A stretch of DNA of 7,751 bases from assembly GCA_023266435.1 (NCBI GenBank), contig JAHFQF010000110.1, positions 1 to 7,751 on the forward strand. Direction: 5' to 3'. The notes beneath the pieces are model-generated. The model was not told where the DNA came from. It was given only the letters and a program-made list of their open reading frames with translations, and made no database searches. This document shows positions 1-6,013 of this stretch, in pieces. The position numbers and the translations under genes are program-made. This DNA is from Legionellales bacterium (GTDB taxonomy: Bacteria; Pseudomonadota; Gammaproteobacteria; Berkiellales; Berkiellaceae). How positions within the stretch are numbered: position 1 is the stretch's first letter; each line of letters starts with the position of its first letter.

Positions 1-28
1 TCTCGATGTGATCACCCACCTCAGCCCA

Positions 29-37
29 CAGCCCCCC
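29..37 (+). repeat. CAGCCCCCC motif, copy 1
   Basis: CAGCCCCCC also occurs at 3825-3833 (+) and, reversed, at 2510-2518 (-), so there is one copy in each larger intergenic gap of the window. Copies 1 and 2 share the longer ACAGCCCCCC. The motif is short and low in complexity, so chance or a worn repeat are both possible. Confidence 0.3.
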
Positions 38-157
38 TGTGAGACATCGCTTACAAAATCTCAGGATTCCTAGTGCGATTGCCCTGCCTCACTCTGGCAG
101 ACTGGTGACGTCACTAATGCCCTTTAGACAGGAGTAAATACACCTTGTCTGGGAAAT

Positions 158-176
158 AAAACGTACAGTACGTTTT
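158..176. repeat. Palindrome, copy 1 of ACGTACAGTACGT motif
   Basis: AAAACGTAC-A-GTACGTTTT is a perfect 9-bp inverted repeat around one central A. Its 13-base core (161-173) recurs exactly at 3649-3661 in another intergenic gap. As RNA it could fold as a 7-bp AAAACGT/ACGTTTT stem ending in U residues. As DNA it could bind a dimeric regulator. Its role is not known. Confidence 0.6.
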
Positions 177-189
177 GAGCACGTATCAA

Positions 190-203
190 CCAGAGTGCTC
201 TGG
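190..203. promoter_or_regulatory. CCAGAG-TG-CTCTGG palindrome upstream of phosphatase
   Basis: Two perfect 6-base arms flank a TG centre, about 35 bases before the phosphatase start. The size and position fit an operator for a dimeric regulator, or a hairpin in the 5' leader. No regulator is recognised, so the role is inference from symmetry only. Confidence 0.3.
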
Positions 204-223
204 CAATCCCTCACTCTTGTATC

Positions 224-227
224 GGAG
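224..227 (+). promoter_or_regulatory. Ribosome binding site (GGAG) deciding phosphatase start
   Basis: GGAG lies 10 bases before the ATG at 238 but only 4 bases before the in-frame TTG at 232. This favours the ATG at 238 as the start. The next codon, ATG at 241, is also possible. Confidence 0.5.
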
Positions 228-237
228 CTGATTGAGT

Positions 238-1161
238 ATGATGATGAAATGCACATTTAATTTTACAAAAACAATAACAATCTGTGTTTTATTATTACTG
301 ATGCTCCCTTATGGCTCCGTATACGCCACCACAGAGCAACTGTCCGCAGTTGCTTGGCAGAAAAAAGCCATAGAATATCAAGCGCTTTCTCGTACCATCT
401 ACAGAGCAGCTACGAAGCAACTCTCAGACGTCACGCAATGGTGGCGCACCATTCACGATCCTAAAGCCAATGCAGCACAAAAAAAGAAAGCAGCTCTGTT
501 GTTGGCACGCTGGAATGCAATACCTTTGAATGAGCAACAGCCCAACGATGCTGATCAGCCCTTGGCCATTATCTTAGATATCGATGAAACCATACTCAAC
601 AACTCGCCTTACGCAGCCAGCAGAGTGCAACACCAAGAAACCTTCAACGAGGCTTCTTGGAAAACCTGGATTCAATCCAAAAAAGCAACCGCGATTCCGG
701 GGGCTGTTGCGTTCACACAATGGGCAGAGTCACAAGGTATTGCCGTTTTCTATGTCAGCAACCGACAAAATGCAGACTGGCAAGTCACCGCAGATAATTT
801 AAAAACTCAAGGATTTCCACTGTCTAATCCAGAGAGACTCTTACTGATCGACAAGTCTCGTGGTTTCTCCAAAAACAAAACCTCTAGGCGTCAATGGATC
901 GACAAACGTTACCGAGTCATCGCGCTCTTCGGTGATAGCTTAGGCGATTTCGTCTCTACAACCACACATCAAGCCCTGTCTGCTTATGACTCTTGGTGGG
1001 GAGAACGCTGGTATGCCATGCCCAATCCTATTTACGGCACCTGGCTGGATGAGCTCTCTGAAGCCTGTGATGAGCTACCGTCGCAACAGACACCAACTAA
1101 AGATATCCAGTCTCATCAAGAATGCATCGGTGAGATTTTAACAGAAGATACGGTTGAATAA
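238..1161 (+). CDS. Exported HAD acid phosphatase / 5'-nucleotidase, lipoprotein e(P4) family
   Basis: This protein of 307 residues probably removes phosphate from nucleotides or other small phosphomonoesters in the periplasm, as e(P4)-type class C acid phosphatases do. A hydrophobic signal segment at about residues 12-27 ends in VYA with a likely signal peptidase I cut after Ala30. No lipobox cysteine is seen, so unlike Haemophilus e(P4) it is probably not a lipoprotein. HAD motif I is LDIDET, with Asp114 as nucleophile and Asp116 as acid/base. NNSPYA follows, as in e(P4). Motif II is VSNR (Ser174) and motif IV is GDSLGDF (Asp233, Asp237). EYQAL near the mature N-terminus and MPNPIYGTW near the C-terminus also match the family. 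A C-terminal tail of about 35 residues carries two cysteines. Family assignment is firm; the natural substrate is not known. Confidence 0.9.
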   Translation: MMMKCTFNFTKTITICVLLLLMLPYGSVYATTEQLSAVAWQKKAIEYQALSRTIYRAATKQLSDVTQWWRTIHDPKANAAQKKKAALLLARWNAIPLNEQQPNDADQPLAIILDIDETILNNSPYAASRVQHQETFNEASWKTWIQSKKATAIPGAVAFTQWAESQGIAVFYVSNRQNADWQVTADNLKTQGFPLSNPERLLLIDKSRGFSKNKTSRRQWIDKRYRVIALFGDSLGDFVSTTTHQALSAYDSWWGERWYAMPNPIYGTWLDELSEACDELPSQQTPTKDIQSHQECIGEILTEDTVE

Positions 1162-1190
1162 ATCAATCATGTTCTTTTGTTAAATTTTTT

Positions 1191-1195
1191 AGGAA
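1191..1195 (+). promoter_or_regulatory. Ribosome binding site (AGGAA) for the 1203 gene
   Basis: AGGAA ends 7 bases before the ATG at 1203, supporting that start. The gap after the phosphatase stop is only 41 bases and shows no clear terminator, so the two genes may be cotranscribed. Confidence 0.6.
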
Positions 1196-1202
1196 TTTAA
1201 CC

Positions 1203-2489
1203 ATGTTAGAGCAAATCACGGAAGAAAAAAAAGAAATTCTACTCCCCCCTGGCACGGAGGGGTTTCGCGATCGAGATCCAAGCATTTATAAATTATCCGC
1301 TAAAAGAAAATGGCAGTGGATTAGAAATCTGATCGATGTGGGCGTATTTCATCAGGAAAAAACAAAAAAACAGACTTCAAAAGGGATTGTGAGGTTTATT
1401 AATCTTGTAAAAAATATGCTTTTTGGGATTGTAAGAAAGCTGTTAAGATTCAACAATCCAACCGCGGAAGCGCAAATCCTAAACCAATTTATAATAAGCC
1501 CTCATAGAAAAAAAATTCTACAAAAAACAGACTTGTCTTTTGATAGGAACTTAGTGCCACTTCGAGCTGGCGATGCTTACATAGACGAAAGCGCATTTAG
1601 CGCTTATCTGCAGAATTTAGCGCCGCATAGACACTATCATTTATTTGCTCATTTTCTGTTTTCTGTACTACAGAGAAATTCGATGAGCACTTTAGATTTG
1701 CTGAAAAACTTGCTGCTCTTAAAATCCAAGCTCGAAAAACCCAATCTCTTACCTAACGACTATCAGCTACTTTATAGTAAAGATAAAAGCCAACAATGGA
1801 TTGGCAGTTTAATGTGCCGTGTTTTATCACAACCTCCCAGCAGCATGCTGGATTGTTTAGAGGTATCTGGTGAACTATCTTTGTCAGACAAGCAAGTGTT
1901 GCAAGGCGATTTTTTATTTTGTGATGATATTGCTTACTCTGGTACTCAAGCCGGGAATACTCTTGACAGTTTTTTTCACTATGCTGCGGACCATCCAGAC
2001 AAAGAAATTCATTTGATCATGGCCTTTAGTGCCATCACGAACTATGCTTTAGAGCAATTAAAAGAAAGGATAGATGTCCTTAAAACACAATGGGGGCGCA
2101 AAGATAGCGTAAAAAAACTAACAATTCAGATTGTTTATGGCTCAATCATCCCAAATTTTTTAAAGCAATTAGAGTCGCTGAAATTTCCACCTGAAAGTAA
2201 TGAGCAACAAATCATTGCTCAGCTGCTGTATTGTGATCCTGCGCATTATGCCGATCCTCTGTCTGATTTTAGAAAACCACTACTCACCACGGCTTGGAAA
2301 AAACCAGATCCCTGGTCTATTTATCACAATTTTGTTGGGTTATCCAACATGCGTCTCATCTCTGCTCAACGCATGCCAAATCCACCCAGCAAGGACATGA
2401 CCGTGGCAACTATTGGACCTGAGGTACCTGCCTTGACTTTTATCTGCGGTCCGGAGACGAGAGATAAGCCTTATGGCTTCAAGCCCTAA
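1203..2489 (+). CDS. Unrecognised protein with PRTase-like PRPP-loop motif
   Basis: I do not recognise this 428-residue protein as a named family. One landmark is clear: residues 237-249 read FLFCDDIAYSGTQ, a beta strand followed by two acidic residues (Asp241, Asp242) and Ser-Gly-Thr. This resembles the PRPP-binding loop of type I phosphoribosyltransferases, though it does not fully fit the classical signature. A helix-like stretch and a second hydrophobic strand (IHLIMAFSA) follow, as in that fold. The N-terminal 100 residues are rich in Lys, Arg and aromatics, with an amphipathic basic helix around LVKNMLFGIVRKLL. No signal peptide is seen. The first third is visibly more A-rich than the neighbouring genes, which could indicate acquisition. 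A role as an enzyme, a conflict-system component or a secreted effector is open. That it is a real gene is supported by length and by a good ribosome binding site. Confidence 0.75.
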   Translation: MLEQITEEKKEILLPPGTEGFRDRDPSIYKLSAKRKWQWIRNLIDVGVFHQEKTKKQTSKGIVRFINLVKNMLFGIVRKLLRFNNPTAEAQILNQFIISPHRKKILQKTDLSFDRNLVPLRAGDAYIDESAFSAYLQNLAPHRHYHLFAHFLFSVLQRNSMSTLDLLKNLLLLKSKLEKPNLLPNDYQLLYSKDKSQQWIGSLMCRVLSQPPSSMLDCLEVSGELSLSDKQVLQGDFLFCDDIAYSGTQAGNTLDSFFHYAADHPDKEIHLIMAFSAITNYALEQLKERIDVLKTQWGRKDSVKKLTIQIVYGSIIPNFLKQLESLKFPPESNEQQIIAQLLYCDPAHYADPLSDFRKPLLTTAWKKPDPWSIYHNFVGLSNMRLISAQRMPNPPSKDMTVATIGPEVPALTFICGPETRDKPYGFKP

Positions 2490-2509
2490 GCGGACAGGCA
2501 CTGGGCTGG

Positions 2510-2518
2510 GGGGGGCTG
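2510..2518 (-). repeat. CAGCCCCCC motif, copy 2 (reverse)
   Basis: On the minus strand this is part of ACAGCCCCCCCC. It lies just after the stop of the PRTase-like gene and includes most of the run of eight G. Confidence 0.3.
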
Positions 2519-2604
2519 TCAGCAAACTTCCCTGAATAACGCTAAAATGAAAGTTAAGCTCCAGCTACTTTCAAGAAGCTGGTAATCTATCATACTTAAA
2601 ATGC

Positions 2605-2608
2605 AGGA
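2605..2608 (+). promoter_or_regulatory. Ribosome binding site (AGGA) deciding hydrolase start
   Basis: AGGA ends 7 bases before ATG 2616. The in-frame ATG at 2601 has no purine-rich site upstream (CATACTTAAA), and the AGGA would fall inside its coding region. Start 2616 is therefore preferred. Confidence 0.65.
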
Positions 2609-2615
2609 AAAAACG

Positions 2616-3635
2616 ATGCCTTGTGGGTCTATAAAGTACCATTTTCAACCACATCCTCTTTTACGTGGCGGACACCTACAAACTTTTGGTGGCCAATTAG
2701 GCGCTCCTCCATTGGATCCCAATGCACACTCTCAGCATTTTTGGACAGAGGTCAGTGATGGCGATCAGCTCATTCATTACGTAGATGAGCCCGTGGATGC
2801 TTTGCCTTCTTGTCCTACCGTACTGACACTCCATGGCTTAGGTGGCAGCAGTGACTCCTCCTATAATTTGAGGTTACGCGATAAGCTGGTTCAAAAAGGA
2901 GTTCGAGTTGTACGTTTTAATCATCGCGGCTGTGGCGTAGATCGCAGTGTGCGACCTACTCACGGCATTTATCATGCGGGTCGTACCGATGATGTATTGG
3001 CTACCTTGCGTGCCGTAGCCACACGCTGGTCATCTGCTCCTTTTGTCGCGTTAGGTTTTTCACTCTCTGGAAATATCTTGTTGCGTTTATTAGGCACACA
3101 GCAAATGGCAATTCGATCCATCCCTAATCTCATCAGTGCAGCCAGCATCTGCTCGCCTGTAGATTTAGAAGCCTGCTCTCAATCCTTAATTAAACATCGC
3201 AATAAGCTGATTGATCGCTATTACGTAAAAAACATGTTAGCACTCGTCACCCATAGGGCAAACCTGCTGAATGAAGCACTGCCTGAGGCGTATTACTCAA
3301 AAAATATTACTTTGAGAGATTTTGATGCCTTTTATACTGCGCCTCGTGCTGGTTTTCAAAGTCGAGATGAGTACTATCGCCTATCTTCCTCTCAGTCCGT
3401 CTTAAAAGAAATACAGTTGCCAACCTTGGTGCTTGCGGCTGCAGATGATCCGGTTGTGCCAGTTCAAAGTTTGCTAGATGCACACTTCAGTCGCCATTGC
3501 ACAATGCACATAGAGCGCACTGGAGGGCACATGGGCTTTATCCAAAAGTCGCGCACACCATGGGGTGACCGTCGTTGGATGGACGCATTTCTGGTTGATT
3601 GGTGTCTACAGAGACTGAAAGGTAGCCGGGCGTAA
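2616..3635 (+). CDS. yheT: YheT-type alpha/beta-fold hydrolase
   Basis: This 339-residue cytosolic protein belongs to the YheT/EMB8-like alpha/beta hydrolases, putative esterases whose physiological substrate is poorly defined. The family's N-terminal block is present (PHPLLRGGHLQT, residues 12-23). LHGLGGSSDS at 72-81 forms the oxyanion region. RFNHRGCG follows at 100-107. The nucleophile elbow is GFSLSG, with Ser149; the Ser at 151 replaces the more usual Gly. The acid is Asp277 or Asp278 in AADDPVVP, and the base is His305 in GGHMGF. No signal peptide or membrane segment is seen. Length is normal for the family. The start at 2616 is chosen over 2601 on ribosome binding site grounds. The 126-base gap before it suggests its own promoter, although none is clear. 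No functional link to the PQQ genes is evident. Confidence 0.9.
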   Translation: MPCGSIKYHFQPHPLLRGGHLQTFGGQLGAPPLDPNAHSQHFWTEVSDGDQLIHYVDEPVDALPSCPTVLTLHGLGGSSDSSYNLRLRDKLVQKGVRVVRFNHRGCGVDRSVRPTHGIYHAGRTDDVLATLRAVATRWSSAPFVALGFSLSGNILLRLLGTQQMAIRSIPNLISAASICSPVDLEACSQSLIKHRNKLIDRYYVKNMLALVTHRANLLNEALPEAYYSKNITLRDFDAFYTAPRAGFQSRDEYYRLSSSQSVLKEIQLPTLVLAAADDPVVPVQSLLDAHFSRHCTMHIERTGGHMGFIQKSRTPWGDRRWMDAFLVDWCLQRLKGSRA

Positions 3636-3648
3636 AGACGTCTTAACA

Positions 3649-3661
3649 ACGTACAGTACGT
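3649..3661. repeat. Palindrome, copy 2 of ACGTACAGTACGT motif
   Basis: This is an exact match to the core at 161-173. Here the perfect arms are 6 bp and the A/T extensions of copy 1 are absent. It lies 13 bases after the hydrolase stop. Confidence 0.6.
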
Positions 3662-3728
3662 AAGATACTTCAAAATGCGTAGTTTATAGCAAAGCGAATC
3701 TACTCAGATGAAGTTTTCCGAACCAAGG

Positions 3729-3834
3729 AATAGTCGATACTATTGCGAGGTGAGGAAGGCTGCATCTGGCTAAATTCGAGCAGCTAGAAACAGGTATTTT
3801 GGAGTTTCTTGGGTATAAGTAAAGCAGCCCCCCG
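3729..3834. other. Hairpin-rich intergenic stretch, possible small RNA, leader or dispersed repeat
   Basis: The stretch starts with AATAGT-CGAT-ACTATT, a 6-bp stem with a 4-base loop. GGCTGC at 3758-3763 then has two possible partners downstream (3780-3784 and 3824-3829), which would give mutually exclusive folds. No long T-run ends it. The density of pairing suggests a structured RNA or an intergenic repeat element, but the sequence alone does not decide. Confidence 0.25.
3825..3833 (+). repeat. CAGCCCCCC motif, copy 3
   Basis: This copy lies at the 3' end of the hairpin-rich stretch, about 77 bases before the dehydrogenase start. Its GCAGCC can pair with GGCTGC at 3758-3763. Confidence 0.3.
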
Positions 3835-3909
3835 TTTGATCTACCAAGTTATGATTTTCCAGGTTATCATTAAGTTTGTGATCAGCCAGTACTGCGAAAA
3901 GGATTTTGC

Positions 3910-5790
3910 ATGACCTACTCTATTTTCATCGCTATACTCTGCGTGGTAATTGCGCAAACCGCCAGTGCCAAAGATACGACTTGGCCAACCTATGGTAATG
4001 ATGCGGGCGGCACTCGCTATAGCCAGCTCGATCAAATAAACCGAACCAATGTGACAAATCTCAAAGAAGTCTGGAGATTTCATACAGGGGATGTGGCAAC
4101 CACTAAACCCAAAAGTGCTTTTGAGGCGACCCCCTTGATGGTCAATGATCACCTCTATCTCTGTACGCCTTTTAACCGAGTGCTCGCTTTAGATCCAGGT
4201 ACCGGTGCGCAAAAATGGCAGTACGATCCACAAATCGATAAAACATACAGTCTTGAGGGTGCATTAAAATGTCGCGGTGTGGCTTATTGGGAAGAAAAAG
4301 CGGCCATAGCACAAGGTGCAGTCTGCAAAAAGCGCATCTTTAGCGGCACCATGGATGGTCGTCTACTTGCTCTAGATGCGGATACTGGCTTGCCTTGTGC
4401 TGACTTTGGTAAAAACGGTCAAGTCGACACCACTAAGTTTAATAACTTTGGAAAAAAGGTTCTGGACTTTATTTCGCCTCCAGCCATCTATGAAAATCTC
4501 GTCATCCTGGGCGGTAGTGTTGGCGACAATACGTTTGCTAATAGCGTCGATGGGCTAGTGCGCGCTTTTGATGCTTATACCGGCGCCGTGGTGTGGGAGT
4601 TTAATCCCATACCCGAATCCATGCGCAATAAAACAGGTGCGGCTAATACCTGGGCTCCTATTTCCATCGATAAAGAGCGCGGCCTCGTTTTTATTGCAAC
4701 CTCTAGTCCTAGCCCAGACTATTATGGAGGGGCTCGTACCGAAGACATTCCTTACGCCAATGCAACAATTGCTTTAAATGCCAAAACGGGTATTCCTGTT
4801 TGGCATTTCCAAACAGTGCATCACGACATTTGGGATTATGACTTGCCAGCACAACCTGCACTGATTGAAATTAATCACAATGGGCATACAACCCCTGCTG
4901 TCGCACAATCCACGAAAACAGGATTTCTGTTTTTATTTGATCGAGATACTGGTAAACCGCTCTTTCCTATTGAAGAAAGAGCGGTTCCTCAAAGTACTGT
5001 ACCGGGTGAAAAAACTAGCCCTACTCAGCCCTATCCCACACACCCTGCACCTTATGCCAAACAAAATATGACTGCTGATGATGCCTGGGGATTACTTGGT
5101 ATTGATAAGTGGCTTTGTAAAAAAGAATTTAAAAAATTAAGAAACGAGGGGTTATTTACTCCCCCAACTTTCGAGGGCTCTCTAGAATACCCCGGCTTTG
5201 CTGGAGGCGCTAATTGGGGTAGTGTGGCTTTTGATCCCACTCGTAATTTTGTAATCGTGAACTCCATGAATTTAGCAGCTCGCATCAAGCTGGTAAAAAC
5301 GCCTGCGATAGAAACCAGAGAGATAGCAGGAAACTATGGTGAATTTGAGCCCACGCTGGACGGCGATTACAGTATGTCGCGCGGCGTCATTATGTCTATT
5401 TTTGGTTCACCCTGCTCACCGCCACCCTGGGGTCAACTCACTGCCTATGATGTCAGCACTGGAGACATTGCCTGGCAAATTCCATTTGGTCGAGTCAAGA
5501 TGGGGCCCTTTAAGACATTACGTCGTTGGGGCTCACCAAATTTCGGAGGGCCTATGATCACAAAAGGCGATCTGATTTTTATTGGAGCAACTTTAGATCA
5601 TGAGCTACATGCCTATGACATCGAAACGGGTAAAGAATTATGGACAGGCCATCTGCCCGCACCCGCTGTTGCCACTCCTATGACGTATACTTGGAATGGT
5701 AAACAATACATTGTAGTCGCTGCTGGAGGACATGGGGTACTAGATACGCACTTAAGCGATGCTGTTATCGCGTATACATTACCCAATTGA
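3910..5790 (+). CDS. Exported PQQ-dependent dehydrogenase, Gcd-like
   Basis: This 626-residue protein oxidises a sugar, polyol or related alcohol in the periplasm using PQQ. It aligns along its length with the catalytic domain of membrane glucose dehydrogenase but lacks that enzyme's N-terminal membrane domain of about 150 residues. It has a signal segment ending ASA with a likely cut after Ala20. Propeller W-type motifs recur: DPGTGAQKW, DAYTGAVVW, NAKTGIPVW, DVSTGDIAW, DIETGKELW. HHDIWDYDLPAQP (304-316) holds the catalytic Asp309 (Gcd Asp466), and Lys336 in TKTG matches Gcd Lys493. Phe88 sits where Gcd has His262. There is no vicinal Cys-Cys as in methanol/ethanol dehydrogenases and no CxxCH haem site. 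AAAAGGA lies 6 bases before the ATG. It leads the operon, 37 bases before pqqA. The substrate and the electron acceptor are unknown. Confidence 0.93.
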   Translation: MTYSIFIAILCVVIAQTASAKDTTWPTYGNDAGGTRYSQLDQINRTNVTNLKEVWRFHTGDVATTKPKSAFEATPLMVNDHLYLCTPFNRVLALDPGTGAQKWQYDPQIDKTYSLEGALKCRGVAYWEEKAAIAQGAVCKKRIFSGTMDGRLLALDADTGLPCADFGKNGQVDTTKFNNFGKKVLDFISPPAIYENLVILGGSVGDNTFANSVDGLVRAFDAYTGAVVWEFNPIPESMRNKTGAANTWAPISIDKERGLVFIATSSPSPDYYGGARTEDIPYANATIALNAKTGIPVWHFQTVHHDIWDYDLPAQPALIEINHNGHTTPAVAQSTKTGFLFLFDRDTGKPLFPIEERAVPQSTVPGEKTSPTQPYPTHPAPYAKQNMTADDAWGLLGIDKWLCKKEFKKLRNEGLFTPPTFEGSLEYPGFAGGANWGSVAFDPTRNFVIVNSMNLAARIKLVKTPAIETREIAGNYGEFEPTLDGDYSMSRGVIMSIFGSPCSPPPWGQLTAYDVSTGDIAWQIPFGRVKMGPFKTLRRWGSPNFGGPMITKGDLIFIGATLDHELHAYDIETGKELWTGHLPAPAVATPMTYTWNGKQYIVVAAGGHGVLDTHLSDAVIAYTLPN

Positions 5791-5827
5791 AGTAGGCACC
5801 ACTGAGATCATGCTGAAGGAATATTAT

Positions 5828-6013
5828 ATGTTATGGAAAAAACCCATTGCGATTGAAACATGCCTGGCTTTAGAAATTAATGGATATGCGTTGATTAATA
5901 CACAAAATGCTCACACTCAACTCGTTAACCCAGTATCCCTGACTAAACCACCAGAAAAAAATGAGTTGCTCGTGGAAAACCCTGAGTCGGCACCACAACC
6001 AACATGCTCTTAG
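5828..6013 (+). CDS. pqqA: PQQ precursor peptide PqqA, with long C-terminal tail
   Basis: This 61-residue peptide is the ribosomal precursor of pyrroloquinoline quinone. Residues 1-23 align without gaps, apart from one extra Leu after Met, with the classical PqqA of about 23 residues: WKKP at 3-6, then E16-I-N-G-Y20. Glu16 and Tyr20 have the required spacing for the pair that PqqE crosslinks. Classical PqqA ends a few residues after the Tyr. Here about 38 further residues follow, rich in Pro, Asn, Glu and Gln (for example KPPEKNELL) and ending PTCS. AAGGA ends 7 bases before this ATG, which decides it over in-frame ATGs at 5759 (inside the dehydrogenase gene) and 5810. The reading frame overlaps the pqqB start by 10 bases. 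The tail would have to be removed by a protease or tolerated by the maturation enzymes. Confidence 0.88.
   Translation: MLWKKPIAIETCLALEINGYALINTQNAHTQLVNPVSLTKPPEKNELLVENPESAPQPTCS

Larger units (their letters stand above)
1..237. other. Non-coding upstream region with several palindromes
   Basis: No convincing coding region lies here. The stretch holds a small hairpin (CACAG at 27-31 with CTGTG at 37-41, loop of five C), a 10-bp palindrome GTGACGTCAC at 105-114, an imperfect inverted repeat AGACAGG/CCTTGTCT at 126-150, a 19-base palindrome at 158-176 and a 14-base palindrome at 190-203. The 9-mer CCTCACTCT occurs at 87-95 and again at 209-217. I could not assign a -35/-10 pair with confidence. 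It probably contains the end of an upstream transcription unit and the promoter of the phosphatase gene at 238. Confidence 0.6.
2490..2615. other. Intergenic gap with G8 run and hairpins
   Basis: Just after the stop, overlapping inverted repeats compete: AGCCC (2482-2486) with GGGCT (2503-2507), and GACAG (2493-2497) with CTGTC (2516-2520). A run of eight G lies at 2508-2515. A second hairpin, CCAGCT at 2561-2566 with AGCTGG at 2577-2582, follows. Neither has a U-run behind it, so neither is a convincing intrinsic terminator. Confidence 0.4.
3636..3909. other. Non-coding gap before the PQQ operon
   Basis: No coding region is supported here. The gap contains palindrome AAGACGTCTT (3635-3644, overlapping the stop codon), the second ACGTACAGTACGT copy, a hairpin AATAGT-CGAT-ACTATT (3729-3744), and GGCTGC (3758-3763), which can pair with GCAGC at 3780-3784 or GCAGCC at 3824-3829. 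The CAGCCCCCC motif lies at 3825-3833. The promoter of the PQQ operon must lie here or upstream, but no -35/-10 pair is clear enough to call. Confidence 0.55.

Noticed and set aside
232..237. TTG at 232 as phosphatase start
   Set aside because: It lies only 4 bases after GGAG, while ATG 238 has better spacing and the commoner start codon.
2508..2515. Run of eight G as a phase-variation switch
   Set aside because: It lies after the stop codon of one gene and about 100 bases before the next start, so a slip there would not change a reading frame.
2340..2525. 61-residue minus-strand open frame over the end of the PRTase-like gene
   Set aside because: It covers the C-terminus of a longer gene with a good start site, and shows no family match.
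2561..2582. CCAGCT/AGCTGG hairpin as an intrinsic terminator
   Set aside because: The stem is short and no T-run follows.
2601..2615. ATG at 2601 as hydrolase start
   Set aside because: No ribosome binding site precedes it, and a good AGGA within its frame is placed 7 bases before ATG 2616.
3841..4152. 103-residue minus-strand open frame
   Set aside because: It overlaps the dehydrogenase start and its signal peptide and N-terminal homology. No recognisable product.
4994..5002. GTACTGTAC as a third copy of the palindrome
   Set aside because: It matches only the 9-base centre, on the other strand, and lies within conserved dehydrogenase coding sequence. Chance is the simpler reading.
5759..5827. 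Longer pqqA frame from ATG 5759 or 5810
   Set aside because: The 5759 start overlaps the dehydrogenase end, and the added residues match nothing in PqqA. AAGGA is placed for ATG 5828, where the PqqA homology begins.
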